A stretch of 64,000 bases of DNA, taken from positions 1-64,000 of the forward strand of contig JAFQVM010000030.1 of assembly GCA_017407995.1 (NCBI GenBank). The letters are read 5' to 3'. The DNA comes from Clostridia bacterium (GTDB lineage Bacteria > Bacillota > Clostridia > Oscillospirales > Acutalibacteraceae). Position 1 is the stretch's first letter. Each line of letters begins with the position of its first letter. Under the pieces are notes generated by a model. The model was given only the letters and a program-made list of their open reading frames with translations, did not search any database and was not told the origin of the DNA. Positions 33,739-43,994 of this stretch are shown here, piece after piece. A program made the position numbers and the translations under genes.

Positions 33739-35037
33739 TCAAAGGTCATTCTTCACCATATCGCTAAAGCTCTCACCTCGTATTGCAAGCTCAGGTTTTG
33801 AATCTTTTACCATTACAACAGGCGGTCTCGGAACCCTATTATAATTTGATGCCATCGAGTAGTTATATGCGCCTGTAGAAAGCACAGCAAGAATATCTCC
33901 AGGTTCGACTTTCTGCAACGGTGCCCACTCCTGAACAAGGTCGCCACTCTCACAGCATTTGCCCGCAACGGTGACTGTCTCGCTACGCTCCTCATTAGCT
34001 TTGTTAGCACAGAGGATTTCATACTTTGATTGATAAAGAATGTATCTCGGATTATCTGTCATGCCACCGTCAACAGACACATAGGTACGCACATCGGGTA
34101 TTTTTTTGACTGCTCCTACTGTATACAGCGTAACAGCAGCTGCACCAACTATCGAACGGCCTGGTTCGATAAGAACAAACGGCATGTCAAGGTTAAGTGC
34201 TTTACACGTTTCCTTTACTACACATGCAACCTTTTTCATATATTCAGTAAACGGACGGGGTGCGTCAGTTTTGAGATATTTTATGCCAAAACCGCCGCCA
34301 AGGTTGAGTTCTTTAAACTCAATGCCCTTGTCCTGCTTGATATCTGCCATAAATTCGAGCATAACCTTAGCCGCAAGCTCAAAGGGGTCTATATCAAAAA
34401 TTTGTGAGCCGATATGACAATGAAGTCCAACAAGCTCTATGTTTGTAAAGCTTATAGCCTTTACAACAGCATCCATAGCTTCACCAGTTTCAAGGGCAAA
34501 ACCAAACTTGGAATCTATCTGTCCCGTACGGATAAAATCGTGTGTATGCGCATCAATACCGGGTTTAATTCTCAAAAGAATTTTAACTTTCTTGCCCAGG
34601 TCATGAGCTATCTTGTCAAGGCGCTCGAGTTCAAAAATATTATCAACAACTACTCTTCCTACACCGTGTTCAACAGCATAGACTAATTCAGCAACTGTCT
34701 TGTTGTTACCGTGGAAGTATATCTTCTCGGTTGGGAAGCCTGCATCAATGGCAGTATAAAGCTCACCGCCAGACACAACATCAAGCCCCATGCCCTCTTC
34801 TTTACAGATTCGGCACATCTTCTTACAGCAAAAAGCTTTGCTGGCATACAGCACCATACCGTTGCCGCCGTAATTCTCATCAATCGAGCTTACAAAGTCA
34901 CGGCAATTCTGTCTTATCTGGTCTTCACTGTATACTATCACCGGCGTACCGTATTCTTTTGCAAGGTCAACGGTGTCGCACCCGCTGACAGTAAGATGCC
35001 CTTTTTCATTTACACCTAAACAATCCGAAACATACAT
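33739..35037 (-). CDS. lysA: Diaminopimelate decarboxylase LysA
   Basis: A 432-residue PLP enzyme of the alanine-racemase fold. It has the Schiff-base lysine in YASKAFCCK, the HCHIGSQIFD and LNLGGGFGIKY phosphate-binding loops, and the C-terminal CCESGDLVQEW active-site cysteine. It makes lysine from meso-diaminopimelate. AAGGGGTG is 7 bases before the ATG at 35037; a GTG at 35046 overlaps it. It lies 24 bases after engB. Confidence 0.96.
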   Translation of the reverse strand: MYVSDCLGVNEKGHLTVSGCDTVDLAKEYGTPVIVYSEDQIRQNCRDFVSSIDENYGGNGMVLYASKAFCCKKMCRICKEEGMGLDVVSGGELYTAIDAGFPTEKIYFHGNNKTVAELVYAVEHGVGRVVVDNIFELERLDKIAHDLGKKVKILLRIKPGIDAHTHDFIRTGQIDSKFGFALETGEAMDAVVKAISFTNIELVGLHCHIGSQIFDIDPFELAAKVMLEFMADIKQDKGIEFKELNLGGGFGIKYLKTDAPRPFTEYMKKVACVVKETCKALNLDMPFVLIEPGRSIVGAAAVTLYTVGAVKKIPDVRTYVSVDGGMTDNPRYILYQSKYEILCANKANEERSETVTVAGKCCESGDLVQEWAPLQKVEPGDILAVLSTGAYNYSMASNYNRVPRPPVVMVKDSKPELAIRGESFSDMVKNDL

Positions 35038-35061
35038 CGAAATCACCCCTTACTTCCTCTT

Positions 35062-35646
35062 CTACTGATTTACCGCTCTCTCAATAGCTTTTCTCAAAGC
35101 CTCTACTCCCTCACCGTTGAGAGATGAAAACGGTATTTTCTCCATCTCGCCATAGTCGGCAAGCTCAGTTTCAAGTTCTTTTAAGCGCTTTGTGCGCTGA
35201 GTTTTATTAAGCTTATCAATTTTTGTCATGGCTATAACGGTTTTATATCCGCCTGCTTTCAGGTACTCAAGCATATCATAGTCATCAGCGCTCGGCTTAT
35301 GACGAACATCAATAAGCTGTACCACCAATGAGATTTTTCTGTCTGAATTGAAAAAGCCCTCCATAAGCTCTGCCCAACGCTTTTTCTCAGCGTGGCTCGC
35401 CTTAGCATAACCGTATCCGGGCAAATCAACAAAATTAACACAATCACCCTTAAAAAAGTTGACAGTAACTGTCTTTCCCGGTACAGAACTGACTCTCGCA
35501 AGGTTTTTGCGGTTGAAAAGCTTATTTATCAGCGACGATTTGCCGACATTTGAACGACCCGAAAACACAACTTCAGGAACAGACGACGCAACAAGCTGTC
35601 CCGATGTTCCGTAAGAACGGTCAAATTCTATCAAATCAAATCTCAT
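35062..35646 (-). CDS. engB: Ribosome biogenesis GTPase EngB (YsxC)
   Basis: A 194-residue small GTPase with G1 GRSNVGKSSL, G3 DLPGYG, G4 TKID and G5 SSLNGEGVE. It assists late assembly of the 50S subunit. It follows lon by 11 bases, the common lon-engB order in Firmicutes. Confidence 0.97.
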   Translation of the reverse strand: MRFDLIEFDRSYGTSGQLVASSVPEVVFSGRSNVGKSSLINKLFNRKNLARVSSVPGKTVTVNFFKGDCVNFVDLPGYGYAKASHAEKKRWAELMEGFFNSDRKISLVVQLIDVRHKPSADDYDMLEYLKAGGYKTVIAMTKIDKLNKTQRTKRLKELETELADYGEMEKIPFSSLNGEGVEALRKAIERAVNQ

Positions 35647-35657
35647 TGTACACCTCG

Positions 35658-38069
35658 TTACTGGGTAACGCTATTCCAACGCTCACCCATGTTATCCACA
35701 ACAGGCATATCAACCTGTTTTTCTTTATTATCAGGCTCTCTCTCAAGAGCTATTTTAAGTACCTCATCAACACTGCTAACAGGTACAAAAGCAACAGATG
35801 CTTTGACGGCCTCATCAACTTCGTCAAGGTCGGGCTCGTTTGCCTGCGGAATCACAACCGTTTTCACACCTCTTATATAAGCTGCCATCGACTTTTCTTT
35901 TAATCCGCCTATGGGAAGCACTCTGCCACGCAGAGTGACTTCACCTGTCATGGCAACGTCGCTGCGCACGGGGATACCTGTAAGCGCAGATACCAAAGCC
36001 GTTGTCATCGTAACACCCGCTGACGGACCGTCCTTGGGCACAGCACCCTCTGGACAATGGATATGTATATCTTTTTCCTTATAGAAATTCTTGTCTATAT
36101 TCAGGACTTCTGCACGTGAGCGTATATAGCTGATAGCGGCCTTCGCACTCTCCTTCATCACGTCGCCGAGAGAGCCTGTAAGCTCAATTTTTCCTGTTCC
36201 GTCAAGAACTGCCGCCTCAACCTCTAACAATTCGCCTCCTACAGACGTCCATGCAAGACCATTGACGACACCCACCTCGCTACGCTCACGAAGCGACTCA
36301 TCCTTATACCTCTTAGCACCAAGAAGGTCATATAGTGAACTGTCCTTAACCGTAACACGCTTTGTACCTTGCGTTACCTTCTTTGCTGCCTTACGGCACA
36401 CAGATGCTATCTGCTGTTCAAGTCTGCGGACTCCCGCCTCACGTGTATAGCCGTCAATAATTGCACGCACTGCATCGTCGGTAAATCTGAGTGTGCGTCC
36501 GGAAAGACCGTGCTGCTTCATCTGCTTTGGAATAAGATGTCCCTTTGCTATATGGAACTTCTCCTCTGCTGTATAGCTGCCAAGCTCTATGACCTCCATA
36601 CGGTCAAACAGCGGTGCAGGTATATTCTGAGCAACGTTGGCAGTTGTAATAAACAACACCTTGCTCAAATCAAACGGTATTTCTACATAGTGGTCTCTGA
36701 AACCGAAATTCTGCTCAGGGTCAAGCACTTCGAGCAACGCTGACGACGGGTCGCCCTTATAATCATTGCCGAGTTTGTCCACCTCATCGAGCAAAATCAG
36801 CGGATTGCTCGTACCTGCCTGCTGAATTGCCGCTATAATGCGTCCGGGCATAGAGCCAATATATGTCTTTCTGTGTCCCCTTATCTCTGCCTCATCACGC
36901 ACGCCACCAAGAGATACTCGCACGTATTTTCTGCCCATGGCACGTGCTATAGACTTTGCAACCGAAGTTTTACCAACACCGGGAGGTCCTACAAGACAAA
37001 TTATCTGTCCACGGACATCTGGTGCAAGAGTGCGGACCGCCAAAAACTCTAAAATGCGCTCTTTAACTTTTTTAAGCCCATAGTGGTCATCATTTAAAAT
37101 CTTTTCGGCACGTGCAATATCAAGATTATCCTGAGTGTACTTATTCCAAGGAAGCGAAAGGCAGGTTTCAAGATAGTTTCTGCTCACAGCACTATCCGGC
37201 GACTGCGGAGCAGAACGCTCAAGCCTGTCACACTCACGCAAAAGCTTTTCTTTCGATGCATCATCAACAGGAAGGCTTGCTATCTTGTCTCTGAACTGCT
37301 GAACCTCTTCCTCGGGAGATGTGCCGTTGTTAAGCTCAGAAGATATCACTTTGAGCTGCTCACGAAGATAATATTCACGCTGATTATCGTCAATCTGTTT
37401 TTGTACCTTCTCCTGAATGTCCTCTTCAATCGCTAACAAAGTAGACTCATGGGAAAGCAAAACACAGAGCTTTTCAAGTCTCTTGACAGGATTAAGCTCG
37501 TTTAATATATACTGTCTGTCCGCATACTCAAGCGGTATGTTACCGGCAATAAAGTCTGCCATATCGCCGGGATTCTCGGCATCCAAAACAGAAAGCACCA
37601 AATCGGGCGGCAAGTGAGATGCGTTACGGGCATAGCCCTCAAAAATATCCTTTGCACTGCGTACAAGCGCCTGTGCATACTCATCATTCTTAGCTGTTCT
37701 TCGAGCAGCGCAAGGCTTTATGCTGCTGAGAATAAACGGGTCGTCGGACACTATCTCATTAAGCGTCGCACGGCTCAAGCCCTCAACCGCAACACGTACC
37801 GTTCCGCTCTCACCCGGAAGTTTCAACACCTGTTTGACACTCGCAATAACACCAATTTTGAAAAGCTCTGATATATTAGGGTCTTCATCTCTTATATTTC
37901 GTTGAGTTACTAAAAATATCTTTCTGTTGCCGGCCATAACCGCTTTAAGTGCAGCGATAGACTTCTCACGTCCGACATCAAAATGCATGTTCATGCCCGG
38001 AAATACCACAAGACCTCGCAGGGCGACAGTCGGCATAAGCAGGGCTGTTATTTCTTTCTTTTCTTCCAT
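35658..38069 (-). CDS. lon: ATP-dependent protease Lon
   Basis: An 803-residue LonA: N-terminal substrate domain ([23 protein letters not shown]...), AAA+ module with Walker [14 protein letters not shown] and sensor [22 protein letters not shown], and a C-terminal serine protease domain with the nucleophile in [10 protein letters not shown]. It degrades misfolded and regulatory proteins. It is the first gene of a minus-strand run to folD, with its own promoter at 38141-38169. Confidence 0.98.
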   Translation of the reverse strand: MEEKKEITALLMPTVALRGLVVFPGMNMHFDVGREKSIAALKAVMAGNRKIFLVTQRNIRDEDPNISELFKIGVIASVKQVLKLPGESGTVRVAVEGLSRATLNEIVSDDPFILSSIKPCAARRTAKNDEYAQALVRSAKDIFEGYARNASHLPPDLVLSVLDAENPGDMADFIAGNIPLEYADRQYILNELNPVKRLEKLCVLLSHESTLLAIEEDIQEKVQKQIDDNQREYYLREQLKVISSELNNGTSPEEEVQQFRDKIASLPVDDASKEKLLRECDRLERSAPQSPDSAVSRNYLETCLSLPWNKYTQDNLDIARAEKILNDDHYGLKKVKERILEFLAVRTLAPDVRGQIICLVGPPGVGKTSVAKSIARAMGRKYVRVSLGGVRDEAEIRGHRKTYIGSMPGRIIAAIQQAGTSNPLILLDEVDKLGNDYKGDPSSALLEVLDPEQNFGFRDHYVEIPFDLSKVLFITTANVAQNIPAPLFDRMEVIELGSYTAEEKFHIAKGHLIPKQMKQHGLSGRTLRFTDDAVRAIIDGYTREAGVRRLEQQIASVCRKAAKKVTQGTKRVTVKDSSLYDLLGAKRYKDESLRERSEVGVVNGLAWTSVGGELLEVEAAVLDGTGKIELTGSLGDVMKESAKAAISYIRSRAEVLNIDKNFYKEKDIHIHCPEGAVPKDGPSAGVTMTTALVSALTGIPVRSDVAMTGEVTLRGRVLPIGGLKEKSMAAYIRGVKTVVIPQANEPDLDEVDEAVKASVAFVPVSSVDEVLKIALEREPDNKEKQVDMPVVDNMGERWNSVTQ

Positions 38070-38140
38070 ATCTATCTTCCTTTAATATACGATTAATTTA
38101 AAAATGTAATAAAATTCTCCCCCATTTTATTAACTGAAAT

Positions 38141-38169
38141 ATTATACTTCATTAACGGAGATTCGTCAA
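38141..38169 (-). promoter_or_regulatory. SigA promoter of lon
   Basis: On the minus strand TTGACG (38164-38169), 17-base spacer, TATAAT (38141-38146). No CIRCE or CtsR-like repeat was seen next to it. Confidence 0.8.
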
Positions 38170-38201
38170 CCGTAAAACTCTTGGAAAGCTTTATTTATAG
38201 A

Positions 38202-38243
38202 GATAAAAATGGTCGAGTGGCGGCAGACCGCCATCACTCGACC
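38202..38243 (-). terminator. Terminator of the hrcA-dnaJ operon
   Basis: GGTCGAGT / ACTCGACC outer helix and GGCGG / CCGCC inner helix with a 3-base bulge. ATTTTTATC follows on the minus strand. Confidence 0.85.
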
Positions 38244-38275
38244 AGATAGATTTTTATTGTTTATGAAAGCTGCAA

Positions 38276-39421
38276 TTACTTCTTTTTCTTGCCAAAGAAC
38301 CCTTTCTTCTCCTCAGGGTTTACCTCATCGTAACCCATAGCTTCCTTGAAGTTCTTAAGCGCTTCACGTTGCTCTGAATTGAGGTCCTTCGGAACGTTGA
38401 CCACTATGCGGACATACTGGTCGCCCTTGCCACGGGAATTGAGATACTGTATACCCCTGCCCTTAAGGGTCATAATCTCACCGGGCTGTGTGCCTGCAGG
38501 GATGTCAAACTTAACTTTGCCGTCAAGGGTCGGTACTATAACGCTGTCACCCAAGGCAACCTGAACAAAGTTTACATTGCAGTCATACCAGATGTTATAA
38601 CCGTCACGCTCAAAGAACGGGTGCGGTCTTACAAATACAGAGACGTGAAGGTCTCCTGCGGGACCGCCGTTGGCGCCTTGGTTACCCTCGCCTCTGACGG
38701 AAATAACCTGTCTGTCATCTATACCTGCGGGTATGTTTACTTCAAGCTCTCTGCGCTTTGAGACTCTTCCGCCGCCACGGCACTTCTGACAAGGCTTTTC
38801 CACAATTTTGCCCTTGCCTCCGCACTTCGGACAAGCTTTAGAAGTTGAGATAACACCAAACGGCGTCCTTTGCTGAACATTTACCTGACCCCTACCGCCA
38901 CACTCTGGACAAGTTTGCGGACTTGAGCCCTTCTCTGCGCCGCTGCCGCCGCACTCTGAACAAGTTTCTATACGGTGAATCTCCACCTTGCGCTTACAGC
39001 CCTTCGCCGCTTCCTCAAAGGAAACTGTCACACGGGACTGAACATCCTCACCTCTGCGTGGTGCATTTGGATTGGAACGTCCGCCGCCAAATCCGCCACC
39101 AAAGAAACTGCCGAAGATATCGCCCAAGTCAAAATCCATACCACCGGCACCTGTACCCCAGCCACCGGCTCCACCGCCTGCACCGAAGTTGGGGTCAACG
39201 CCTGCATGGCCAAACTGGTCATATCTGCCACGCTTATCCTTATCGGAAAGCACCTCGTACGCTTCGTTGACCTCTTTGAATTTCGCCTCAGCGGTCTTAT
39301 CACCGGGATTTAAGTCCGGATGATATTGCTTAGCCTTTTTGCGGTATGCTTTTTTTATCTCATCCTCAGAGGCAGTCTTGCTGACCTCGAGCACTTCGTA
39401 AAAATCTCTTTTATCTGCCAA
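38276..39421 (-). CDS. dnaJ: Chaperone protein DnaJ
   Basis: A 381-residue type I Hsp40: J domain ([24 protein letters not shown] with the downstream [12 protein letters not shown] motif), a Gly-rich linker, four CxxCxGxG zinc modules ([32 protein letters not shown]) and the C-terminal substrate domains. It stimulates DnaK ATPase. The start is TTG, with AAAGGAG 9 bases upstream. It is last in the CIRCE-controlled operon. Confidence 0.97.
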   Translation of the reverse strand: MADKRDFYEVLEVSKTASEDEIKKAYRKKAKQYHPDLNPGDKTAEAKFKEVNEAYEVLSDKDKRGRYDQFGHAGVDPNFGAGGGAGGWGTGAGGMDFDLGDIFGSFFGGGFGGGRSNPNAPRRGEDVQSRVTVSFEEAAKGCKRKVEIHRIETCSECGGSGAEKGSSPQTCPECGGRGQVNVQQRTPFGVISTSKACPKCGGKGKIVEKPCQKCRGGGRVSKRRELEVNIPAGIDDRQVISVRGEGNQGANGGPAGDLHVSVFVRPHPFFERDGYNIWYDCNVNFVQVALGDSVIVPTLDGKVKFDIPAGTQPGEIMTLKGRGIQYLNSRGKGDQYVRIVVNVPKDLNSEQREALKNFKEAMGYDEVNPEEKKGFFGKKKK

Positions 39422-39459
39422 GGGAAATTACTCCTTTAACTTAAAGTAAAACTGCCTTA

Positions 39460-39480
39460 CGGCGGGATAAAATCCCGCCG
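39460..39480 (-). other. GC-rich hairpin between dnaK and dnaJ
   Basis: CGGCGGGAT-AAA-ATCCCGCCG, with only a short, broken T tail on the minus strand. It may be an attenuating or mRNA-processing hairpin that sets the dnaK:dnaJ ratio. Confidence 0.5.
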
Positions 39481-39516
39481 AAGTTGTTGTTATTTATATT
39501 TTCCGCAGCCCGAAAA

Positions 39517-41349
39517 TTAGTCGTTGTCCTCGGGAACGTCTGTATAATCCGCCTGAGTATATCCGGGATCTGCACCGGGAGCACCGTCTGCACCCTGAGC
39601 CTGTGCCTGTTCAGCAGCAGCCTTGTAAAGCTTCTCGGAAATCTCATAGAACTTTGCTGTAAGCTCCTCCTGACGGGACTTGATGAGGTTTGTATCCTCA
39701 CCCTTGAGTGCCTCTTTAAGAGCTTCAACCTTCTCGTTTATTGTGTTCTTATCCTCTTCAGAGAACTTATCGCCCTCTTCGCTGACAAGCTTTTCACACT
39801 GATAGACCATCTGGTCTGCGTTGTTTCTCAGGTCAACCTCTTCACGGCGTGCCTTATCCTCTTCTGCAAATCTTTCTGCATCCTGGACAGCCTTTTCTAT
39901 ATCTTCCTTAGACATATTTGTTGAAGATGTGATGGAGATTGACTGCTCTTTGCCTGTTCCGAGGTCCTTTGCAGAAACATGAACTATACCGTTTGCATCG
40001 ATATCAAATGTAACTTCAATCTGCGGTACGCCTCTGCGTGCGGGCATAATGCCGTCAAGGTGGAATACACCAAGAGTCTTGTTATCCTTTGCAAAATCTC
40101 TTTCACCCTGGAGAACGTGAACCTCAACTGAGGGCTGATTGTCAACCGCTGTTGAGAATATCTGGCTCTTCTTAACGGGGATTGTTGTGTTTCTGTCGAT
40201 AATCTTTGTATTGATGCCGCCCATTGTCTCAATACCGAGTGAAAGCGGAGTAACGTCGAGAAGAAGAAGTCCCTTAACCTCACCGCCGAGAACGCCGCCC
40301 TGGATTGAAGCGCCGATTGCAACACACTCATCGGGGTTGATACCCTTGAAAGGCTCAACACCTGTGAACTTCTTAACAGCCTCCTGAACAGCGGGGATAC
40401 GTGAAGAACCGCCGACCATGAGAACCTTATTAATATCAGATGCCTTGAGGCCTGAGTCAGACATTGCCTGACGAACCGGTCCCATTGTAGCTTCAACAAG
40501 GTCTGCTGTAAGCTCGTTGAACTTAGCTCTTGTGAGAGTCATCTCAAGATGCTTGGGGTTACCACTCGGGTCAGCTGCGATGAAGGGAAGGCTGATGTTT
40601 GATGTTGTAACACCTGAAAGTTCAATCTTAGCCTTTTCAGCAGCCTCTTTAAGGCGCTGCATAGCCATCTTATCGCCACGAAGGTCCATGCCCTCGTTCT
40701 TTCTGAACTCGTCTGCAATCCAGTCGATTACTCTCTGGTCAAAATCGTCACCGCCAAGACGGTTGTTACCTGCTGTTGCGAGAACTTCCTGAACACCGTC
40801 GCCCATCTCGATTATAGAAACATCGAATGTACCGCCGCCAAGGTCATAAACCATAATCTTCTGGTCGTTTTCTTTATCTATACCGTATGCAAGAGCTGCA
40901 GCTGTGGGCTCGTTGATGATTCTCTTAACCTCAAGACCTGCTATCTTACCTGCATCTTTTGTTGCCTGACGCTGAGAGTCTGTGAAGTAAGCGGGAACTG
41001 TGATAACAGCCTCTGTTACCTTCTCACCGAGATATGCCTCAGCATCAGTCTTAAGTTTCTGGAGAATCATTGCTGAAATCTCCTGAGGAGTATACTTTTT
41101 GTCATCGATAGTAACTTTGTAGTCAGAACCCATCTGACGCTTGATAGAAGCTACTGTTCTGTCAGGATTTGTGATAGCCTGGCGCTTTGCAACCTGACCG
41201 ACCATTCTCTCTCCTGTTTTGCCGAAAGCAACTACGGAAGGTGTTGTTCTTGCGCCCTCAGCGTTAGCTATAACAACGGGTTCGCCACCCTCGATAACTG
41301 CTACGCAGGAGTTTGTTGTTCCTAAATCGATACCTATAACTTTTGACAT
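39517..41349 (-). CDS. dnaK: Chaperone protein DnaK (Hsp70)
   Basis: A 610-residue Hsp70 with the actin-like ATPase domain ([46 protein letters not shown]) and the beta-sandwich substrate domain ([13 protein letters not shown]), ending in a flexible Gly/Ala/Asp tail. GGAGG is 9 bases before the ATG. Gram-positive type: it lacks the roughly 24-residue insert of proteobacterial DnaK near the N-terminus. Confidence 0.98.
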   Translation of the reverse strand: MSKVIGIDLGTTNSCVAVIEGGEPVVIANAEGARTTPSVVAFGKTGERMVGQVAKRQAITNPDRTVASIKRQMGSDYKVTIDDKKYTPQEISAMILQKLKTDAEAYLGEKVTEAVITVPAYFTDSQRQATKDAGKIAGLEVKRIINEPTAAALAYGIDKENDQKIMVYDLGGGTFDVSIIEMGDGVQEVLATAGNNRLGGDDFDQRVIDWIADEFRKNEGMDLRGDKMAMQRLKEAAEKAKIELSGVTTSNISLPFIAADPSGNPKHLEMTLTRAKFNELTADLVEATMGPVRQAMSDSGLKASDINKVLMVGGSSRIPAVQEAVKKFTGVEPFKGINPDECVAIGASIQGGVLGGEVKGLLLLDVTPLSLGIETMGGINTKIIDRNTTIPVKKSQIFSTAVDNQPSVEVHVLQGERDFAKDNKTLGVFHLDGIMPARRGVPQIEVTFDIDANGIVHVSAKDLGTGKEQSISITSSTNMSKEDIEKAVQDAERFAEEDKARREEVDLRNNADQMVYQCEKLVSEEGDKFSEEDKNTINEKVEALKEALKGEDTNLIKSRQEELTAKFYEISEKLYKAAAEQAQAQGADGAPGADPGYTQADYTDVPEDND

Positions 41350-41429
41350 GATAAATTACCTCCAAAGTAATTAATTGTTTAATTTAGTTTATTTAAAATG
41401 CTGTTAAGACGACTGCCATCGCCTTAGCA

Positions 41430-41975
41430 TCAGTTGGCAACCTTTACAACCGCAGGACGGATAACCTTGTCACCAAGCTTATAGCCCTTGCTGAAAACTT
41501 GGACAATAACATTCTCACCCAGAGACTCATCGTCAACGTGCATTACTGCGCTGTGGAAATTCGGGTCGAAGGTTTCACCCTCTGCTCCGAAAGCCTCAAC
41601 TCCGATTGAGGAGAGAATATCCATAAACTGACGGAATGTCATATCGATACCCTTGCGGTAATCTTCAAGCTCTGTCGCGTTGTTCAGTGCCGCACGCTCA
41701 AAGTTATCAATAACAGGCAGAAGTTTTTCAATAACATCTGTTTTTGATGAAACTCTGATATCGTCCTTCTCTTTAAATGAACGCTTGCGGAAATTATCAT
41801 ATTCAGCGGCAAGACGCAGGAACTTATCCTCACTATCCTTTAAAGCCTGCTCTGCTTTTTGAACATTCTCCTCAAGCTCCGCTATCTTAGCGTTTTTCTT
41901 TAACTGTGGCTTCTTTTTTGTGTTCTCTGCTTCCTGTTCCTCAACAGGAGCTGTGTTTTTGGTCTCTTCGCTCAT
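41430..41975 (-). CDS. grpE: Nucleotide exchange factor GrpE
   Basis: A 181-residue protein. A charged disordered N-terminus, a long coiled coil (about 30-90: ELEENVQKAEQALKDSEDKFLRLAAEYDNFRKRS) and the C-terminal beta domain (VEAFGAEGETFDPNFHSAVM) are all present. It releases ADP from DnaK. It lies 17 bases after hrcA. Confidence 0.97.
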   Translation of the reverse strand: MSEETKNTAPVEEQEAENTKKKPQLKKNAKIAELEENVQKAEQALKDSEDKFLRLAAEYDNFRKRSFKEKDDIRVSSKTDVIEKLLPVIDNFERAALNNATELEDYRKGIDMTFRQFMDILSSIGVEAFGAEGETFDPNFHSAVMHVDDESLGENVIVQVFSKGYKLGDKVIRPAVVKVAN

Positions 41976-41992
41976 TTTTCAAATTCCTTTCG

Positions 41993-43018
41993 TCAATCCT
42001 CAAGAGCTTTTTGCATTGTTTCGCTGATAAGCCCCGATATATATTTAAGGCTCGGTATAAGCCTGGGATAATCTATTCTGGTAGGTCCGATAATTCCTAT
42101 TGAACCGCCACCATCCTCGCCGATTGAATATTTTGCAAGGATAAGACTTGAATTCTCAAGCTGCGGGAAGATGTTCTCTTTGCCGATTCGGATTTCAAAA
42201 TCGCTCCTGCTTTGACCTATAAGCTGTTCAAGCGGGTCCTCTCGGCTCAAAAATTCGAGCAATTCATACGCTCTGCCCTCATACTCCCTATGGTGTAACA
42301 GATTCGACTGACCCTCAAGCATGACCTGAGACTGAATTGCACTCTGCGATAAATCAGCAACAGTCGAGAGCAGAGGAAACATGGAAAGCGTTTCCATTCC
42401 AAGTGTTGCCGCAAGCGATTGAAGATATGCAGGTGTGATGTTTCTCACGGGCACCCCGATAAGCGCTGCATCCGCTATATTATAAAACGTTTCGCACATC
42501 GAAGTGGTTATCCCCATATCCATTCGGCAAAGCTTACTTCGCAGGATTCCGTTCGATGTCAGAAGGACTATCATAACAGTCCGTGATGATATCGGCACGA
42601 GCTCAACTCGCTTTATTCTCGCACTTTCACCCGCAGGTGTTGTCATAACGGCAGCACACTTTGTCAGATAAGCTAACACCTCGCCTGCATGTTCAAGCAG
42701 TCTCTCAGGGTCACCCGCTGAGGTTTCAACCCCCGCATCTATAAGCCGACGGGTCTCCTCATTGAGCTCTCCGTTCTTCATAAGGTTATCGACATAATAT
42801 CGATATCCCAAATGAGTGGGCACACGGCCTGCAGACGTATGAGGCTGGTCAAGATATCCTAACATTACTAAATCGGACATCTCATTGCGTATAGTCGCAG
42901 ACGAAACGGACATATCAAGAGAGTCGAGCAGAACCTTGGAGCCTACAGGCTCACCCGTTTTTATATACTGCTCAACTACGGCGGCAAGAATCTTTTGTTT
43001 TCTTTCACTAAGTTCCAT
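41993..43018 (-). CDS. hrcA: Heat-inducible transcription repressor HrcA
   Basis: A 341-residue protein. The N-terminal winged-helix (ERKQKILAAVVEQYIKTGEPVGSKVL, DMSVSSATIRNEMSDL) is followed by the GAF-like and insertion domains and the C-terminal IGIIGPTRIDYPRLI motif. It binds CIRCE and represses its own operon until heat shock. The ATG at 43018 is chosen because the protein there starts MELSERKQ like other HrcA; a longer frame would begin inside the CIRCE element. Confidence 0.96.
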   Translation of the reverse strand: MELSERKQKILAAVVEQYIKTGEPVGSKVLLDSLDMSVSSATIRNEMSDLVMLGYLDQPHTSAGRVPTHLGYRYYVDNLMKNGELNEETRRLIDAGVETSAGDPERLLEHAGEVLAYLTKCAAVMTTPAGESARIKRVELVPISSRTVMIVLLTSNGILRSKLCRMDMGITTSMCETFYNIADAALIGVPVRNITPAYLQSLAATLGMETLSMFPLLSTVADLSQSAIQSQVMLEGQSNLLHHREYEGRAYELLEFLSREDPLEQLIGQSRSDFEIRIGKENIFPQLENSSLILAKYSIGEDGGGSIGIIGPTRIDYPRLIPSLKYISGLISETMQKALED

Positions 43019-43062
43019 ATAACTCGTGCCTTTCCGTATTGTTTCAACCGTTTCTCGTTTGT

Positions 43063-43089
43063 TTAGCACTCTTATCATTCGAGTGCTAA
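43063..43089. promoter_or_regulatory. CIRCE operator (HrcA binding site)
   Basis: TTAGCACTC (43063-43071), nine bases, GAGTGCTAA (43081-43089): a perfect match to the CIRCE inverted repeat, just downstream of the promoter hexamers of hrcA. Confidence 0.98.
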
Positions 43090-43100
43090 CTACGTTTTAT

Positions 43101-43129
43101 ACTATACATCTACAGGGAGATTTTGTCAA
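43101..43129 (-). promoter_or_regulatory. SigA promoter of hrcA-grpE-dnaK-dnaJ
   Basis: On the minus strand TTGACA (43124-43129), 17-base spacer, TATAGT (43101-43106). CIRCE overlaps the expected start region, so HrcA would block initiation. Confidence 0.88.
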
Positions 43130-43297
43130 CATTTCAATTGTAAACACTTTGTGAATTTCATATTTTTTGTTCCCGAAATACACAAAAAGTTGCCTGACCG
43201 CCTAAATCTTTTTGCCCTACCGCTGAAATTCATTTGATGATGTTGACAGCCCGATTATCAAATGTATAATTATATCGAAAAGCAAAGGAGGATTATT

Positions 43298-43945
43298 ATG
43301 AAATTCAAATATATTGTTTTCGATATGGACGGCACACTGCTTAACACGCTCGACGACCTTAGGGATAGCGTAAACTTTGCACTCACTCAAAAAGGATACC
43401 CCAACCGCTCACTCGATGAGATTCGCAGCTTTGTAGGTAACGGAGTGGCTCTGCTTGTTCACAGAGCTGTACCGAGTGGCACTCCCGAAGCAGATGAAAA
43501 AGAGTGCCTTGCAATATTCAAAAAGCACTATGAAAAGAACATGAACAACAAAACTGCTCCATACCCAGGAGTAAACGAGATGCTCAAAAAGCTTCAGGAC
43601 AATGGTTTTAAAATGGCTGTTGTTTCAAACAAGTTTGAACCTGCCCTCAAAGAGCTTTGCAAACTCTGTTTCAACGGTCTTTTAGATATTGTTGTAGGTC
43701 AGGTTGATTCCAGAGAACAAAAGCCCGCTCCCGACGGAGTATGGTATGCCATGGAACAACTCGGTGCTGACCCCGAAAGCACCGTTTACGTCGGCGACTC
43801 AGAGGTTGATGTACTCACTGCAAAAAATTCCAAACTCCCCTGCATAGGTGTTACATGGGGATTCAGAGACAGAGCAGTTCTTGAAGAAGGCGGAGCTGAG
43901 TATATAATCGACAACGTAGAAGACATTTTTAATATAGTAAAATAA
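43298..43945 (+). CDS. HAD-superfamily phosphatase, phosphoglycolate phosphatase-like
   Basis: A 215-residue HAD hydrolase. Motif I is FDMDGTLLNTLDDL (two catalytic aspartates), motif II VVSNK, motif III the KPAPDG lysine and motif IV VYVGDSEVDVLTAKN. The helical cap (C1 type) matches the Gph/PGP branch, but the phosphorylated substrate cannot be fixed from sequence. AAAGGAGGA precedes the ATG at 43298, and the upstream 12 in-frame codons lack a ribosome site. Confidence 0.88.
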   Translation: MKFKYIVFDMDGTLLNTLDDLRDSVNFALTQKGYPNRSLDEIRSFVGNGVALLVHRAVPSGTPEADEKECLAIFKKHYEKNMNNKTAPYPGVNEMLKKLQDNGFKMAVVSNKFEPALKELCKLCFNGLLDIVVGQVDSREQKPAPDGVWYAMEQLGADPESTVYVGDSEVDVLTAKNSKLPCIGVTWGFRDRAVLEEGGAEYIIDNVEDIFNIVK

Positions 43946-43947
43946 AT

Positions 43948-43986
43948 AAACGGTCTGAACCCAAAAAGTTCAGACCGTTTTTGTTT
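43948..43986. terminator. Bidirectional terminator between the HAD phosphatase gene and lepA
   Basis: AAACGGTCTGAAC (43948-43960) / GTTCAGACCGTTT (43968-43980) with T-rich tails on both strands. Confidence 0.88.
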
Positions 43987-43994
43987 GTATACCC

